Below, one piece after another: positions 25,301-37,340 of a DNA stretch of 64,000 nucleotides. The DNA comes from Prosapia bicincta. Lineage: Eukaryota > Arthropoda > Insecta > Hemiptera > Cercopidae. The translations under genes and the position numbers were made by a program. The notes under the pieces were generated by a model, which worked only from the letters and a program-made list of their open reading frames with translations, did not search any database and was not told the origin of the DNA. The DNA lies in assembly GCA_036971475.1 (NCBI GenBank), contig JBAIZL010000007.1:32415002-32479001 (forward strand), in the 5' to 3' direction. The first letter of the stretch is position 1. Every line of letters begins with the position of its first letter.

Positions 25301-28281
25301 GCAAATATATGACAATTGCGATAGCTCCTATAATACTTATTATAGATCAATTCTAAGTGCACAATGCGAATCTATGGTCGATTCTGCGTTTATTATGCCT
25401 TTTAAATGAGAAATCCATTTTTTGTAGAAATCACAAAATCCATGAAATATAATTCATGCATTTTTTTAGAGCAAATATATGACAATTGCGATAGCTCCTA
25501 TAATACTTATTATAGATCAATTCTAAGTGCACAATGCGAATCTATGGTCGATTCTGCGTTTATTATGCCTTTTAAATGAGAAATCCATTTTTTGTAGAAA
25601 TCACAAAATCCAAGAAACTATAATTCATGCATTTTTTTTAGAGCAAATATATGACAATTGCGATAGCTCCTATAATACTTAATATAGATCAATTCTAAGT
25701 GCACAATGCGAATCTATGATCGATTCTGCGTTTATTATGCCTTTTAAATGAGAAATCCATTTTTTGTAGAAATCGCAAAATCCATGAACTATAATTCATG
25801 CATTTTTTTTAGAGCAAATATATGACAATTGCGATAGCTCCTATAATACTTATTATAGATCAATTCTAAGTGCACAATGCGAATCTATGGTCGATTCTGC
25901 GTTTATTATGCCTTTTAAATGAGAAATCCATTTTTTGTAGAAATCGCAAAATCCATGAACTATAATTCATGCATTTTTTTTAGAGCAGATATATGACAAT
26001 TGCGATAGCTCCTATATTACTTATTATAGATCAATTCTAAGTGCACAATGCGAATCTATGGTCGATTCTGCGTTTATTATGCCTTTTAAATGATAAATCC
26101 ATTTTTTGTAGAAAACGCAAAATCAATGAACTATATATAATTCATGCATTTTTTTCAGAGCAAATATATGACAATTGCGATAGCTCCTATAATACTTATT
26201 ATAGATCAATTCTAAGTGCACAATGCGAATCTATGGTCGATTCTGCGTTTATTATGCCTTTTAAATGAGAAATCCATTTTTTGTAGAAATCGCAAAATCC
26301 ATGAACTATAATTCATGCATTTCTTTTAGAGCAAATATATGACAATTGCGATAGCTCCTATAATACTTATTATAGATCAATTCTAAGTGCACAATGCGAA
26401 TCTATGGTCGATTCTGCGTTTATTATGCCTTTTAAATGAGAAATCCATTTTTTGTAGAAATCACAAAATCCATGAACTATAATTCATGCATTTTTTTTAA
26501 AGCAAATATATGACAATTGCGATAGCTCCTATAATAGTTATTATAGATCAATTCTAAGTGCACAATGCGAATCTATGGTCAATTCTGCGTTTATTAGGCC
26601 TTTTAAATGAGAAATCCATTTTTTGTAGAAATCGCAAAATCCATGAACAATAATTCATGCATTATTTTTAGAGCAAATATATGACAATTGCGATAGCTCC
26701 TATAATACTTATTATAGATCAATTCTAAGTGCACAATGCGAATCTATGGTTGATTCTACGTTTATTATGCTTTTTAAATGAGAAATCCATTTTTTGTAGA
26801 AATCGCAAAATCCATGAATGCATTTTTTTAAGAGCAAATATATGACAATTGCAATAGCTCCTATAATACTTATTATAGATCAATTCTAAGTGCACAATGC
26901 GAATCTATGGTCGATTCTGCGTTTATTATGCCTTTTAAATGAGAAATCCATTTTTTGTAGAAATCGCAAAATCCATGAACTATAACTCATGCATTTTTTT
27001 AAGAGCAAATATATGACAATTGCGATAGCTCCTATAATACTTATTATAGATCAATTCTAAGTGCACAATGCGTATCTATGGTCGATTCTGCGTTTATTAT
27101 GCTTTTTAAATGAGAAATCCATTTTTTGTAGAAATCGCAAAATCCATGAACTATAGTTCATGCATTTTTTTTAGAGCAAATATATGACAATTGCGATAGC
27201 TCCTATAATGCTTATTATAGATCAATTCTAAGTGCACAATGCGAATCTATGGTCGATTCTGCGTTTATTATGCCTTTTAAATGAGAAATCCATTTTTTGT
27301 AGAAATCGCAAAATCCATGAACTATAATTCATGCATTTCTTTTAGAGCAAATATATGACAATTGCGATAGCTCCTATAATACTTATTATAGATCAATTCT
27401 AAGTGCACAATGCGAATCTATGGTCGATTCTGCGTTTATTATGCCTTTTAAATGAGAAATCCATTTTTTGTAGAAATCACAAAATCCATGAACTATAATT
27501 CATGCATTTTTTTTAAAGCAAATATATGACAATTGCGATAGCTCCTATAATACATATTATAGATCAATTCTAAGTGCACAATGCGAATCTATGGTCGATT
27601 CAGCGTTTATTAGGCCTTTTAAATGAGAAATCCATTTTTTGTAGAAATCGCAAAATCCATGAACAATAATTCATGCATTTTTTTTAGAGCAAATATATGA
27701 CAATTGCGATAGCTCCTATAATACTTATTATAGATCAATTCTAAGTGCACAATGCGAATCTATGGTCGATTCTGCGTTTATTATGCTTTTTAAATGAGAA
27801 ATCCATTTTTTGTAGAAATCGCAAAATCCATGAATGCATTTTTTTAAGAGCAAATATATGACAATTGCAATAGCTCCTATAATACTTATTATAGATCAAT
27901 TCTAAGTGCACAATGCGAATCTATGGTCGATTCTGCGTTTATTATGCCTTTTAAATGAGAAATCCATTTTTTGTAGAAATCGCAAAATCCATGAACTATA
28001 ACTCATGCATTTTTTTTAGAGCAAATATATGACAATTGCGATAGCTCCTATAATACATATTATAGATCAATTCTAAGTGCACAATGCGAATCTATGGTCG
28101 ATTCTGCGTTTATTATGCCTTTTAAATGAGAAATCCATTTTTTGTAGAAATCACAAAATCCATGAACTATAATTCATGCATTTCTTTTAGAGCAAATATA
28201 TGACAATTGCGCTAGCTCCTATAATAGTTATTATAGATCAATTCTAAGTGCACAATGCGAATCTATAGTCGATTCTGCGTT
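19346..28281 (+). repeat. Right arm of the inverted duplication
   Basis: This stretch mirrors 6871-16990 in reverse complement (marker pairs are listed there). Unlike the left arm, it continues without interruption into further plus-polarity copies of the same higher-order repeat after 28281. That makes this side the likely source and the minus block the derived copy. It includes a 13-unit repeat with AGTCCATT at 19601 and 21823 (2222 bp apart). Confidence 0.9.
19691..23793 (+). repeat. Long higher-order repeat, copy A (24 units, 4103 bp)
   Basis: Phase is taken from the private marker TAAAACTTATT. Ordered markers after it are ATCACACAATCC with GAAGTAT, ACTTAATATAG with ATGATCG, TTGCCATAGC with GATAAATTC, TTTTTATCAGAGC, GATCACTTCT, AGAACAACTCT with TTTTTGGTAG, and TAGTTATT. 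They recur in copies B to D. The second half of this copy (from about 21.5 kb) is of a different type, resembling 39.8-42.4 kb. Confidence 0.8.
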
Positions 28282-28392
28282 TATTATGCCTTTTAAATGA
28301 GAAATCCATTTTTTGTAGAAATTGCAAAATCCATGAACTATAATTCATGCATTTTTTTTAGAGCAAATATATGACAATTGCGATAGCTCCTA
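23794..28392 (+). repeat. Long higher-order repeat, copy B (about 27 units, 4599 bp)
   Basis: It starts at TAAAACTT (23794) and carries the full marker series, then AGAGCAGATA with TATATTACTT (near 25985), the TATATATAATTC expansion (near 26130), GTCAATTCTGCG with TTAGGCC, GAACAATAATTC, GTTGATTCTACG, the 10-bp-deleted CCATGAATGCATT (26812) and GCGTATC (near 27070). CCAAGAAACT near 25611 is private to this copy and to its mirror image in the inverted block. One T is lost in CCATTTTTGTAG near 24731. Confidence 0.88.
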
Positions 28393-31300
28393 TAAAACTT
28401 ATTATAGATCAATTCTAAGTGCACAATGCGAATCTATGGTCGATTCTGCGTTTATTATGCCTTTTAAATGAGAAATCCATTTTTTGTAGAAATCACACAA
28501 TCCATGAAGTATAATTCATGCATTTTTTTAGAGCAAATATATGACAATTGCGATAGCTCCTATAATACTTATTATAGATCAATTCTAAGTGCACAATGCG
28601 AATCTATGGTCGATTCTGCGTTTATTATGCCTTTTAAATGAGAAATCCATTTTTTGTAGAAATCACAAAATCCATGAACTATAATTCATGCATTTTTTTT
28701 AGAGCAAATATATGACAATTGCGATAGCTCCTATAATACTTAATATAGATCAATTCTAAGTGCACAATGCGAATCTATGATCGATTCTGCGTTTATTATG
28801 CCTTTTAAATGAGAAATCCATTTTTTGTAGAAATCGCAAAATCCATGAACTATAATTCATGCATTTTTTTAGAGCAAATATATGACAATTGCCATAGCTC
28901 CTATAATACTTATTATAGATAAATTCTAAGTGCACAATGCGAATCTATGGTCGATTCTGCGTTTATTATGCCTTTTAAATGATAAATCCATTTTTTGTAG
29001 AAAACGCAAAATCATTGAACTATAATTCATGCATTTTTATCAGAGCAAATATATGACAATTGCGATAGCTCCTATAATACTTATTATAGATCAATTCTAA
29101 GTGCACAATGCGAATCTATGGTCGATTCTGCGTTTATTATGCCTTTTAAATGAGAAATCCATTTTTTGTAGAAATCGCAAAATCCATGAACTATAATTCA
29201 TGCATTTCTTTTAGAGCAAATATATGACAATTGCGATAGCTCCTATAATACTTATTATAGATCACTTCTAAGTGCACAATGCGAATCTATGGTCGATTCT
29301 GCGTTTATTATGCCTTTTAAATGAGAAATCCATTTTTTGTAGAAATCGCAAAATCCATGAACTATAATTCATGCATTTTTTTTAGAGCAAATATATGACA
29401 ATTGCGATAGCTCCTATAATACATATTATAGATCAATTCTAAGTGCACAATGCGAATCTATGGTCGATTCTGCGTTTATTATGCCTTTTAAATGAGAAAT
29501 CCATTTTTTGTAGAAATCGCAAAATCCATGAACTATAATTCATGCATTTTTTTTAGAGCAAATATATGACAATTGCGATAGCTCCTATAATACTTATTAT
29601 AGAACAACTCTAAGTGCACAATGCGAATCTATGGTCGATTCTGCGTTTATTATGCCTTTTAAATGAGAAATCCATTTTTGGTAGAAATCGCAAAATCCAT
29701 GAACTATAATTCATGCATTTTTTTTTAGAGCAAATATATGACAATTGCGATAGCTCCTATAATAGTTATTATAGATCAATTCTAAGTGCACAATGCGAAT
29801 CTATGGTCGATTCTGCGTTTATTATGCCTTTTAAATGAGAAATCCATTTTTTGTAGAAATCGCAAAATCCATGAACTATAATTCATGCATTTTTTTTAGA
29901 GCAAATATATGACAATTGCGATAGCTCCTATAATACTTATTATAGATCAATTCTAAGTGCACAATGCGAATCTATGGTCGATTCTGCGTTTATTATGCCT
30001 TTTAAATGAGAAATCCATTTTTTGTAGAAATCACAAAATCCATGAAATATAATTCATGCATTTTTTTAGAGCAAATATATGACAATTGCGATAGCTCCTA
30101 TAATACTTATTATAGATCAATTCTAAGTGCACAATGCGAATCTATGGTCGATTCTGCATTTATTATGCCTTTTAAATGAGAAATCCATTTTTTGTAGAAA
30201 TCACAAAATCCATGAACTATAATTCATGCATTTTTTTTAGAGCAAATATATGACAATTGCGATAGCTCCTATAATACTTAATATAGATCAATTCTAAGTG
30301 CACAATGCGAATCTATGATCGATTCTGCGTTTATTATGCCTTTTAAATGAGAAATCCATTTTTTGTAGAAATCGCAAAATCCATGAACTATAATTCATGC
30401 ATTTTTTTTAGAGCAAATATATGACAATTGCGATAGCTCCTATAATACTTATTATAGATCAATTCTAAGTGCACAATGCGAATCTATGGTCGATTCTGCG
30501 TTTATTATGCCTTTTAAATGAGAAATCCATTTTTTGTAGAAATCGCAAAATCCATGAACTATAATTCATGCATTTTTTTTAGAGCAGATATATGACAATT
30601 GCGATAGCTCCTATATTACTTATTATAGATCAATTCTAAGTGCACAATGCGAATCTATGGTCGATTCTGCGTTTATTATGCCTTTTAAATGATAAATCCA
30701 TTTTTTGTAGAAAACGCAAAATCAATGAACTATATATAATTCATGCATTTTTTTCAGAGCAAATATATGACAATTGCGATAGCTCCTATAATACTTATTA
30801 TAGATCAATTCTAAGTGCACAATGCGAATCTATGGTCGATTCTGCGTTTATTATGCCTTTTAAATGAGAAATCCATTTTTTGTAGAAATCGCAAAATCCA
30901 TGAACAATAATTCATGCATTATTTTTAGAGCAAATATATGACAATTGCGATAGCTCCTATAATACTTATTATAGATCAATTCTAAGTGCACAATGCGAAT
31001 CTATGGTCGATTCTGCGTTTATTATGCCTTTTAAATGAGAAATCCATTTTTTGTAGAAATCGCAAAATCCATGAACTATAATTCATGCATTTCTTTTAGA
31101 GCAAATATATGACAATTGCGATAGCTCCTATAATACTTATTATAGATCAATTCTAAGTGCACAATGCGAATCTATGGTCGATTCTGCGTTTATTATGCCT
31201 TTTAAATGAGAAATCCATTTTTTGTAGAAATCACAAAATCCATGAACTATAATTCATGCATTTTTTTTAAAGCAAATATATGACAATTGCGATAGCTCCT

Positions 31301-33162
31301 ATAATAGTTATTATAGATCAATTCTAAGTGCACAATGCGAATCTATGGTCAATTCTGCGTTTATTAGGCCTTTTAAATGAGAAATCCATTTTTTGTAGAA
31401 ATCGCAAAATCCATGAACAATAATTCATGCATTATTTTTAGAGCAAATATATGACAATTGCGATAGCTCCTATAATACTTATTATAGATCAATTCTAAGT
31501 GCACAATGCGAATCAATGGTTGATTCTACGTTTATTATGCTTTTTAAATGAGAAATCCATTTTTTGTAGAAATCGCAAAATCCATGAATGCATTTTTTTA
31601 AGAGCAAATATATGACAATTGCAATAGCTCCTATAATACTTATTATAGATCAATTCTAAGTGCACAATGCGAATCTATGGTCGATTCTGCGTTTATTATG
31701 CCTTTTAAATGAGAAATCCATTTTTTGTAGAAATCGCAAAATCCATGAACTATAACTCATGCATTTTTTTAAGAGCAAATATATGACAATTGCGATAGCT
31801 CCTATAATACTTATTATAGATCAATTCTAAGTGCACAATGCGTATCTATGGTCGATTCTGCGTTTATTATGCTTTTTAAATGAGAAATCCATTTTTTGTA
31901 GAAATCGCAAAATCCATGAACTATAGTTCATGCATTTTTTTTAGAGCAAATATATGACAATTGCGATAGCTCCTATAATGCTTATTATAGATCAATTCTA
32001 AGTGCACAATGCGAATCTATGGTCGATTCTGCGTTTATTATGCCTTTTAAATGAGAAATCCATTTTTTGTAGAAATCGCAAAATCCATGAACTATAATTC
32101 ATGCATTTCTTTTAGAGCAAATATATGACAATTGCGATAGCTCCTATAATACTTATTATAGATCAATTCTAAGTGCACAATGCGAATCTATGGTCGATTC
32201 TGCGTTTATTATGCCTTTTAAATGAGAAATCCATTTTTTGTAGAAATCACAAAATCCATGAACTATAATTCATGCATTTTTTTTAAAGCAAATATATGAC
32301 AATTGCGATAGCTCCTATAATACATATTATAGATCAATTCTAAGTGCACAATGCGAATCTATGGTCGATTCTGCGTTTATTAGGCCTTTTAAATGAGAAA
32401 TCCATTTTTTGTAGAAATCGCAAAATCCATGAACAATAATTCATGCATTTTTTTTAGAGCAAATATATGACAATTGCGATAGCTCCTATAATACTTATTA
32501 TAGATCAATTCTAAGTGCACAATGCGAATCTATGGTCGATTCTGCGTTTATTATGCTTTTTAAATGAGAAATCCATTTTTTGTAGAAATCGCAAAATCCA
32601 TGAATGCATTTTTTTAAGAGCAAATATATGACAATTGCAATAGCTCCTATAATACTTATTATAGATCAATTCTAAGTGCACAATGCGAATCTATGGTCGA
32701 TTCTGCGTTTATTATGCCTTTTAAATGAGAAATCCATTTTTTGTAGAAATCGCAAAATCCATGAACTATAACTCATGCATTTTTTTTAGAGCAAATATAT
32801 GACAATTGCGATAGCTCCTATAATACATATTATAGATCAATTCTAAGTGCACAATGCGAATCTATGGTCGATTCTGCGTTTATTATGCCTTTTAAATGAG
32901 AAATCCATTTTTTGTAGAAATCACAAAATCCATGAACTATAATTCATGCATTTCTTTTAGAGCAAATATATGACAATTGCGCTAGCTCCTATAATAGTTA
33001 TTATAGATCAATTCTAAGTGCACAATGCGAATCTATAGTCGATTCTGCGTTTATTATGCCTTTTAAATGAGAAATCCATTTTTTGTAGAAATTGCAAAAT
33101 CCATGAACTATAATTCATGCATTTTTTTTAGAGCAAATATATGACAATTGCGATAGCTCCTA
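28393..33162 (+). repeat. Long higher-order repeat, copy C (about 28 units, 4770 bp)
   Basis: Same marker order as copy B, but it has one extra unit carrying GAACAATAATTC and GCATTATTTTTAG near 30902-31080. ATTCTGCATTTATT near 30151 is shared with copy D and absent from B, so C and D are more closely related to each other. GCGAATCAATGG near 31509 is private. Confidence 0.88.
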
Positions 33163-36100
33163 TAAAACTTATTATAGATCAATTCTAAGTGCACAATGCG
33201 AATCTATGGTCGATTCTGCGTTTATTATGCCTTTTAAATGAGAAATCCATTTTTTGTAGAAATCACACAATCCATGAAGTATAATTCATGCATTTTTTTA
33301 GAGCAAATATATGACAATTGCGATAGCTCCTATAATACTTATTATAGATCAATTCTAAGTGCACAATGCGAATCTATGGTCGATTCTGCGTTTATTATGC
33401 CTTTTAAATGAGAAATCCATTTTTTGTAGAAATCACAAAATCCATGAACTATAATTCATGCATTTTTTTTAGAGCAAATATATGACAATTGCGATAGCTC
33501 CTATAATACTTAATATAGATCAATTCTAAGTGCACAATGCGAATCTATGATCGATTCTGCGTTTATTATGCCTTTTAAATGAGAAATCCATTTTTTGTAG
33601 AAATCGCAAAATCCATGAACTATAATTCATGCATTTTTTTAGAGCAAATATATGACAATTGCCATAGCTCCTATAATACTTATTATAGATAAATTCTAAG
33701 TGCACAATGCGAATCTATGGTCGATTCTGCGTTTATTATGCCTTTTAAATGATAAATCCATTTTTTGTAGAAAACGCAAAATCATTGAACTATAATTCAT
33801 GCATTTTTATCAGAGCAAATATATGACAATTGCGATAGCTCCTATAATACTTATTATAGATCACTTCTAAGTGCACAATGCGAATCTATGGTCGATTCTG
33901 CGTTTATTATGCCTTTTAAATGAGAAATCCATTTTTTGTAGAAATCGCAAAATCCATGAACTATAATTCATGCATTTTTTTTAGAGCAAATATATGACAA
34001 TTGCGATAGCTCCTATAATACATATTATAGATCAATTCTAAGTGCACAATGCGAATCTATGGTCGATTCTGCGTTTATTATGCCTTTTAAATGAGAAATC
34101 CATTTTTTGTAGAAATCGCAAAATCCATGAACTATAATTCATGCATTTTTTTTAGAGCAAATATATGACAATTGCGATAGCTCCTATAATACTTATTATA
34201 GAACAACTCTAAGTGCACAATGCGAATCTATGGTCGATTCTGCGTTTATTATGCCTTTTAAATGAGAAATCCATTTTTGGTAGAAATCGCAAAATCCATG
34301 AACTATAATTCATGCATTTTTTTTTAGAGCAAATATATGACAATTGCGATAGCTCCTATAATAGTTATTATAGATCAATTCTAAGTGCACAATGCGAATC
34401 TATGGTCGATTCTGCGTTTATTATGCCTTTTAAATGAGAAATCCATTTTTTGTAGAAATCGCAAAATCCATGAACTATAATTCATGCATTTTTTTTAGAG
34501 CAAATATATGACAATTGCGATAGCTCCTATAATACTTATTATAGATCAATTCTAAGTGCACAATGCGAATCTATGGTCGATTCTGCGTTTATTATGCCTT
34601 TTAAATGAGAAATCCATTTTTTGTAGAAATCACAAAATCCATGAAATATAATTCATGCATTTTTTTAGAGCAAATATATGACAATTGCGATAGCTCCTAT
34701 AATACTTATTATAGATCAATTCTAAGTGCACAATGCGAATCTATGGTCGATTCTGCATTTATTATGCCTTTTAAATGAGAAATCCATTTTTTGTAGAAAT
34801 CACAAAATCCATGAACTATAATTCATGCATTTTTTTTAGAGCAAATATATGACAATTGCGATAGCTCCTATAATACTTAATATAGATCAATTCTAAGTGC
34901 ACAATGCGAATCTATGATCGATTCTGCGTTTATTATGCCTTTTAAATGAGAAATCCATTTTTTGTAGAAATCGCAAAATCCATGAACTATAATTCATGCA
35001 TTTTTTTTAGAGCAAATATATGACAATTGCGATAGCTCCTATAATACTTATTATAGATCAATTCTAAGTGCACAATGCGAATCTATGGTCGATTCTGCGT
35101 TTATTATGCCTTTTAAATGAGAAATCCATTTTTTGTAGAAATCGCAAAATCCATGAACTATAATTCATGCATTTTTTTTAGAGCAGATATATGACAATTG
35201 CGATAGCTCCTATATTACTTATTATAGATCAATTCTAAGTGCACAATGCGAATCTATGGTCGATTCTGCGTTTATTATGCCTTTTAAATGATAAATCCAT
35301 TTTTTGTAGAAAACGCAAAATCAATGAACTATATATAATTCATGCATTTTTTTCAGAGCAAATATATGACAATTGCGATAGCTCCTATAATACTTATTAT
35401 AGATCAATTCTAAGTGCACAATGCGAATCTATGGTCGATTCTGCGTTTATTATGCCTTTTAAATGAGAAATCCATTTTTTGTAGAAATCGCAAAATCTAT
35501 GAACTATAATTCATGCATTTCTTTTAGAGCAAATATATGACAATTGCGATAGCTCCTATAATACTTATTATAGATCAATTCTAAGTGCACAATGCGAATC
35601 TATGGTCGATTCTGCGTTTATTATGCCTTTTAAATGAGAAATCCATTTTTTGTAGAAATCACAAAATCCATGAACTATAATTCATGCATTTTTTTTAAAG
35701 CAAATATATGACAATTGCGATAGCTCCTATAATAGTTATTATAGATCAATTCTAAGTGCACAATGCGAATCTATGGTCGATTCTGCGTTTATTAGGCCTT
35801 TTAAATGAGAAATCCATTTTTTGTAGAAATCGCAAAATCCATGAACAATAATTCATGCATTATTTTTAGAGCAAATATATGACAATTGCGATAGCTCCTA
35901 TAATACTTATTATAGATCAATTCTAAGTGCACAATGCGAATCTATGGTTGATTCTACGTTTATTATGCTTTTTAAATGAGAAATCCATTTTTTGTAGAAA
36001 TCGCAAAATCCATGAATGCATTTTTTTAAGAGCAAATATATGACAATTGCAATAGCTCCTATAATACTTATTATAGATCAATTCTAAGTGCACAATGCGA

Positions 36101-37340
36101 ATCTATGGTCGATTCTGCGTTTATTATGCCTTTTAAATGAGAAATCCATTTTTTGTAGAAATCGCAAAATCCATGAACTATAACTCATGCATTTTTTTAA
36201 GAGCAAATATATGACAATTGCGATAGCTCCTATAATACTTATTATAGATCAATTCTAAGTGCACAATGCGTATCTATGGTCGATTCTGCGTTTATTATGC
36301 TTTTTAAATGAGAAATCCATTTTTTGTAGAAATCGCAAAATCCATGAACTATAGTTCATGCATTTTTTTTAGAGCAAATATATGACAATTGCGATAGCTC
36401 CTATAATGCTTATTATAGATCAATTCTAAGTGCACAATGCGAATCTATGGTTGATTCTGCGTTTATTATGCCTTTTAAATGAGACATCCATTTTTTGTAG
36501 AAATCGCAAAATCCATGAACTATAATTCATGCATTTCTTTTAGAGCAAATATATGACAATTGCGATAGCTCCTATAATACTTATTATAGATCAATTCTAA
36601 GTGCACAATGCGAATCTATGGTCGATTCTGCGTTTATTATGCCTTTTAAATGAGAAATCCATTTTTTGTAGAAATCACAAAATCCATGAACTATAATTCA
36701 TGCATTTTTTTTAAAGCAAATATATGACAATTGCGATAGCTCCTATAATACATATTATAGATCAATTCTAAGTGCACAATGCGAATCTATGGTCGATTCT
36801 GCGTTTATTAGGCCTTTTAAATGAGAAATCCATTTTTTGTAGAAATCGCAAAATCCATGAACAATAATTCATGCATTTTTTTTAGAGCAAATATATGACA
36901 ATTGCGATAGCTCCTATAATACTTATTATAGATCAATTCTAAGTGCACAATGCGAATCTATGGTCGATTCTGCGTTTATTATGCTTTTTAAATGAGAAAT
37001 CCATTTTTTGTAGAAATCGCAAAATCCATGAATGCATTTTTTTAAGAGCAAATATATGACAATTGCAATAGCTCCTATAATACTTATTATAGATCAATTC
37101 TAAGTGCACAATGCGAATCTATGGTCGATTCTGCGTTTATTATGCCTTTTAAATGAGAAATCCATTTTTTGTAGAAATCGCAAAATCCATGAACTATAAC
37201 TCATGCATTTTTTTTAGAGCAAATATATGACAATTGCGATAGCTCCTATAATACATATTATAGATCAATTCTAAGTGCACAATGCGAATCTATGGTCGAT
37301 TCTGCGTTTATTATGCCTTTTAAATGAGAAATCCATTTTT
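33163..37340 (+). repeat. Long higher-order repeat, copy D (about 4.2 kb, truncated)
   Basis: It follows copies B and C with a 4599-bp offset over most of its length. It lacks one unit after TTTTTATCAGAGC (near 33807; GATCACTTCT follows directly) and lacks the extra unit of copy C. Correspondence stops near 37340, where copies B and C have ATCACAAAATCC followed by GCGCTAGC but this copy has an ordinary unit. The right edge is approximate. Confidence 0.85.

Noticed and set aside
26041..26268. Open reading frame of 75 codons, repeated at 30640, 35239, 44810, 52520, 55437 (+) and 8882, 10766 (-)
   Set aside because: It begins with GTG rather than ATG and exists only because the 4-bp TATA expansion shifts frame between two units. 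It is plain satellite sequence read through, with no domain, no gene structure and no conservation beyond the repeat itself.
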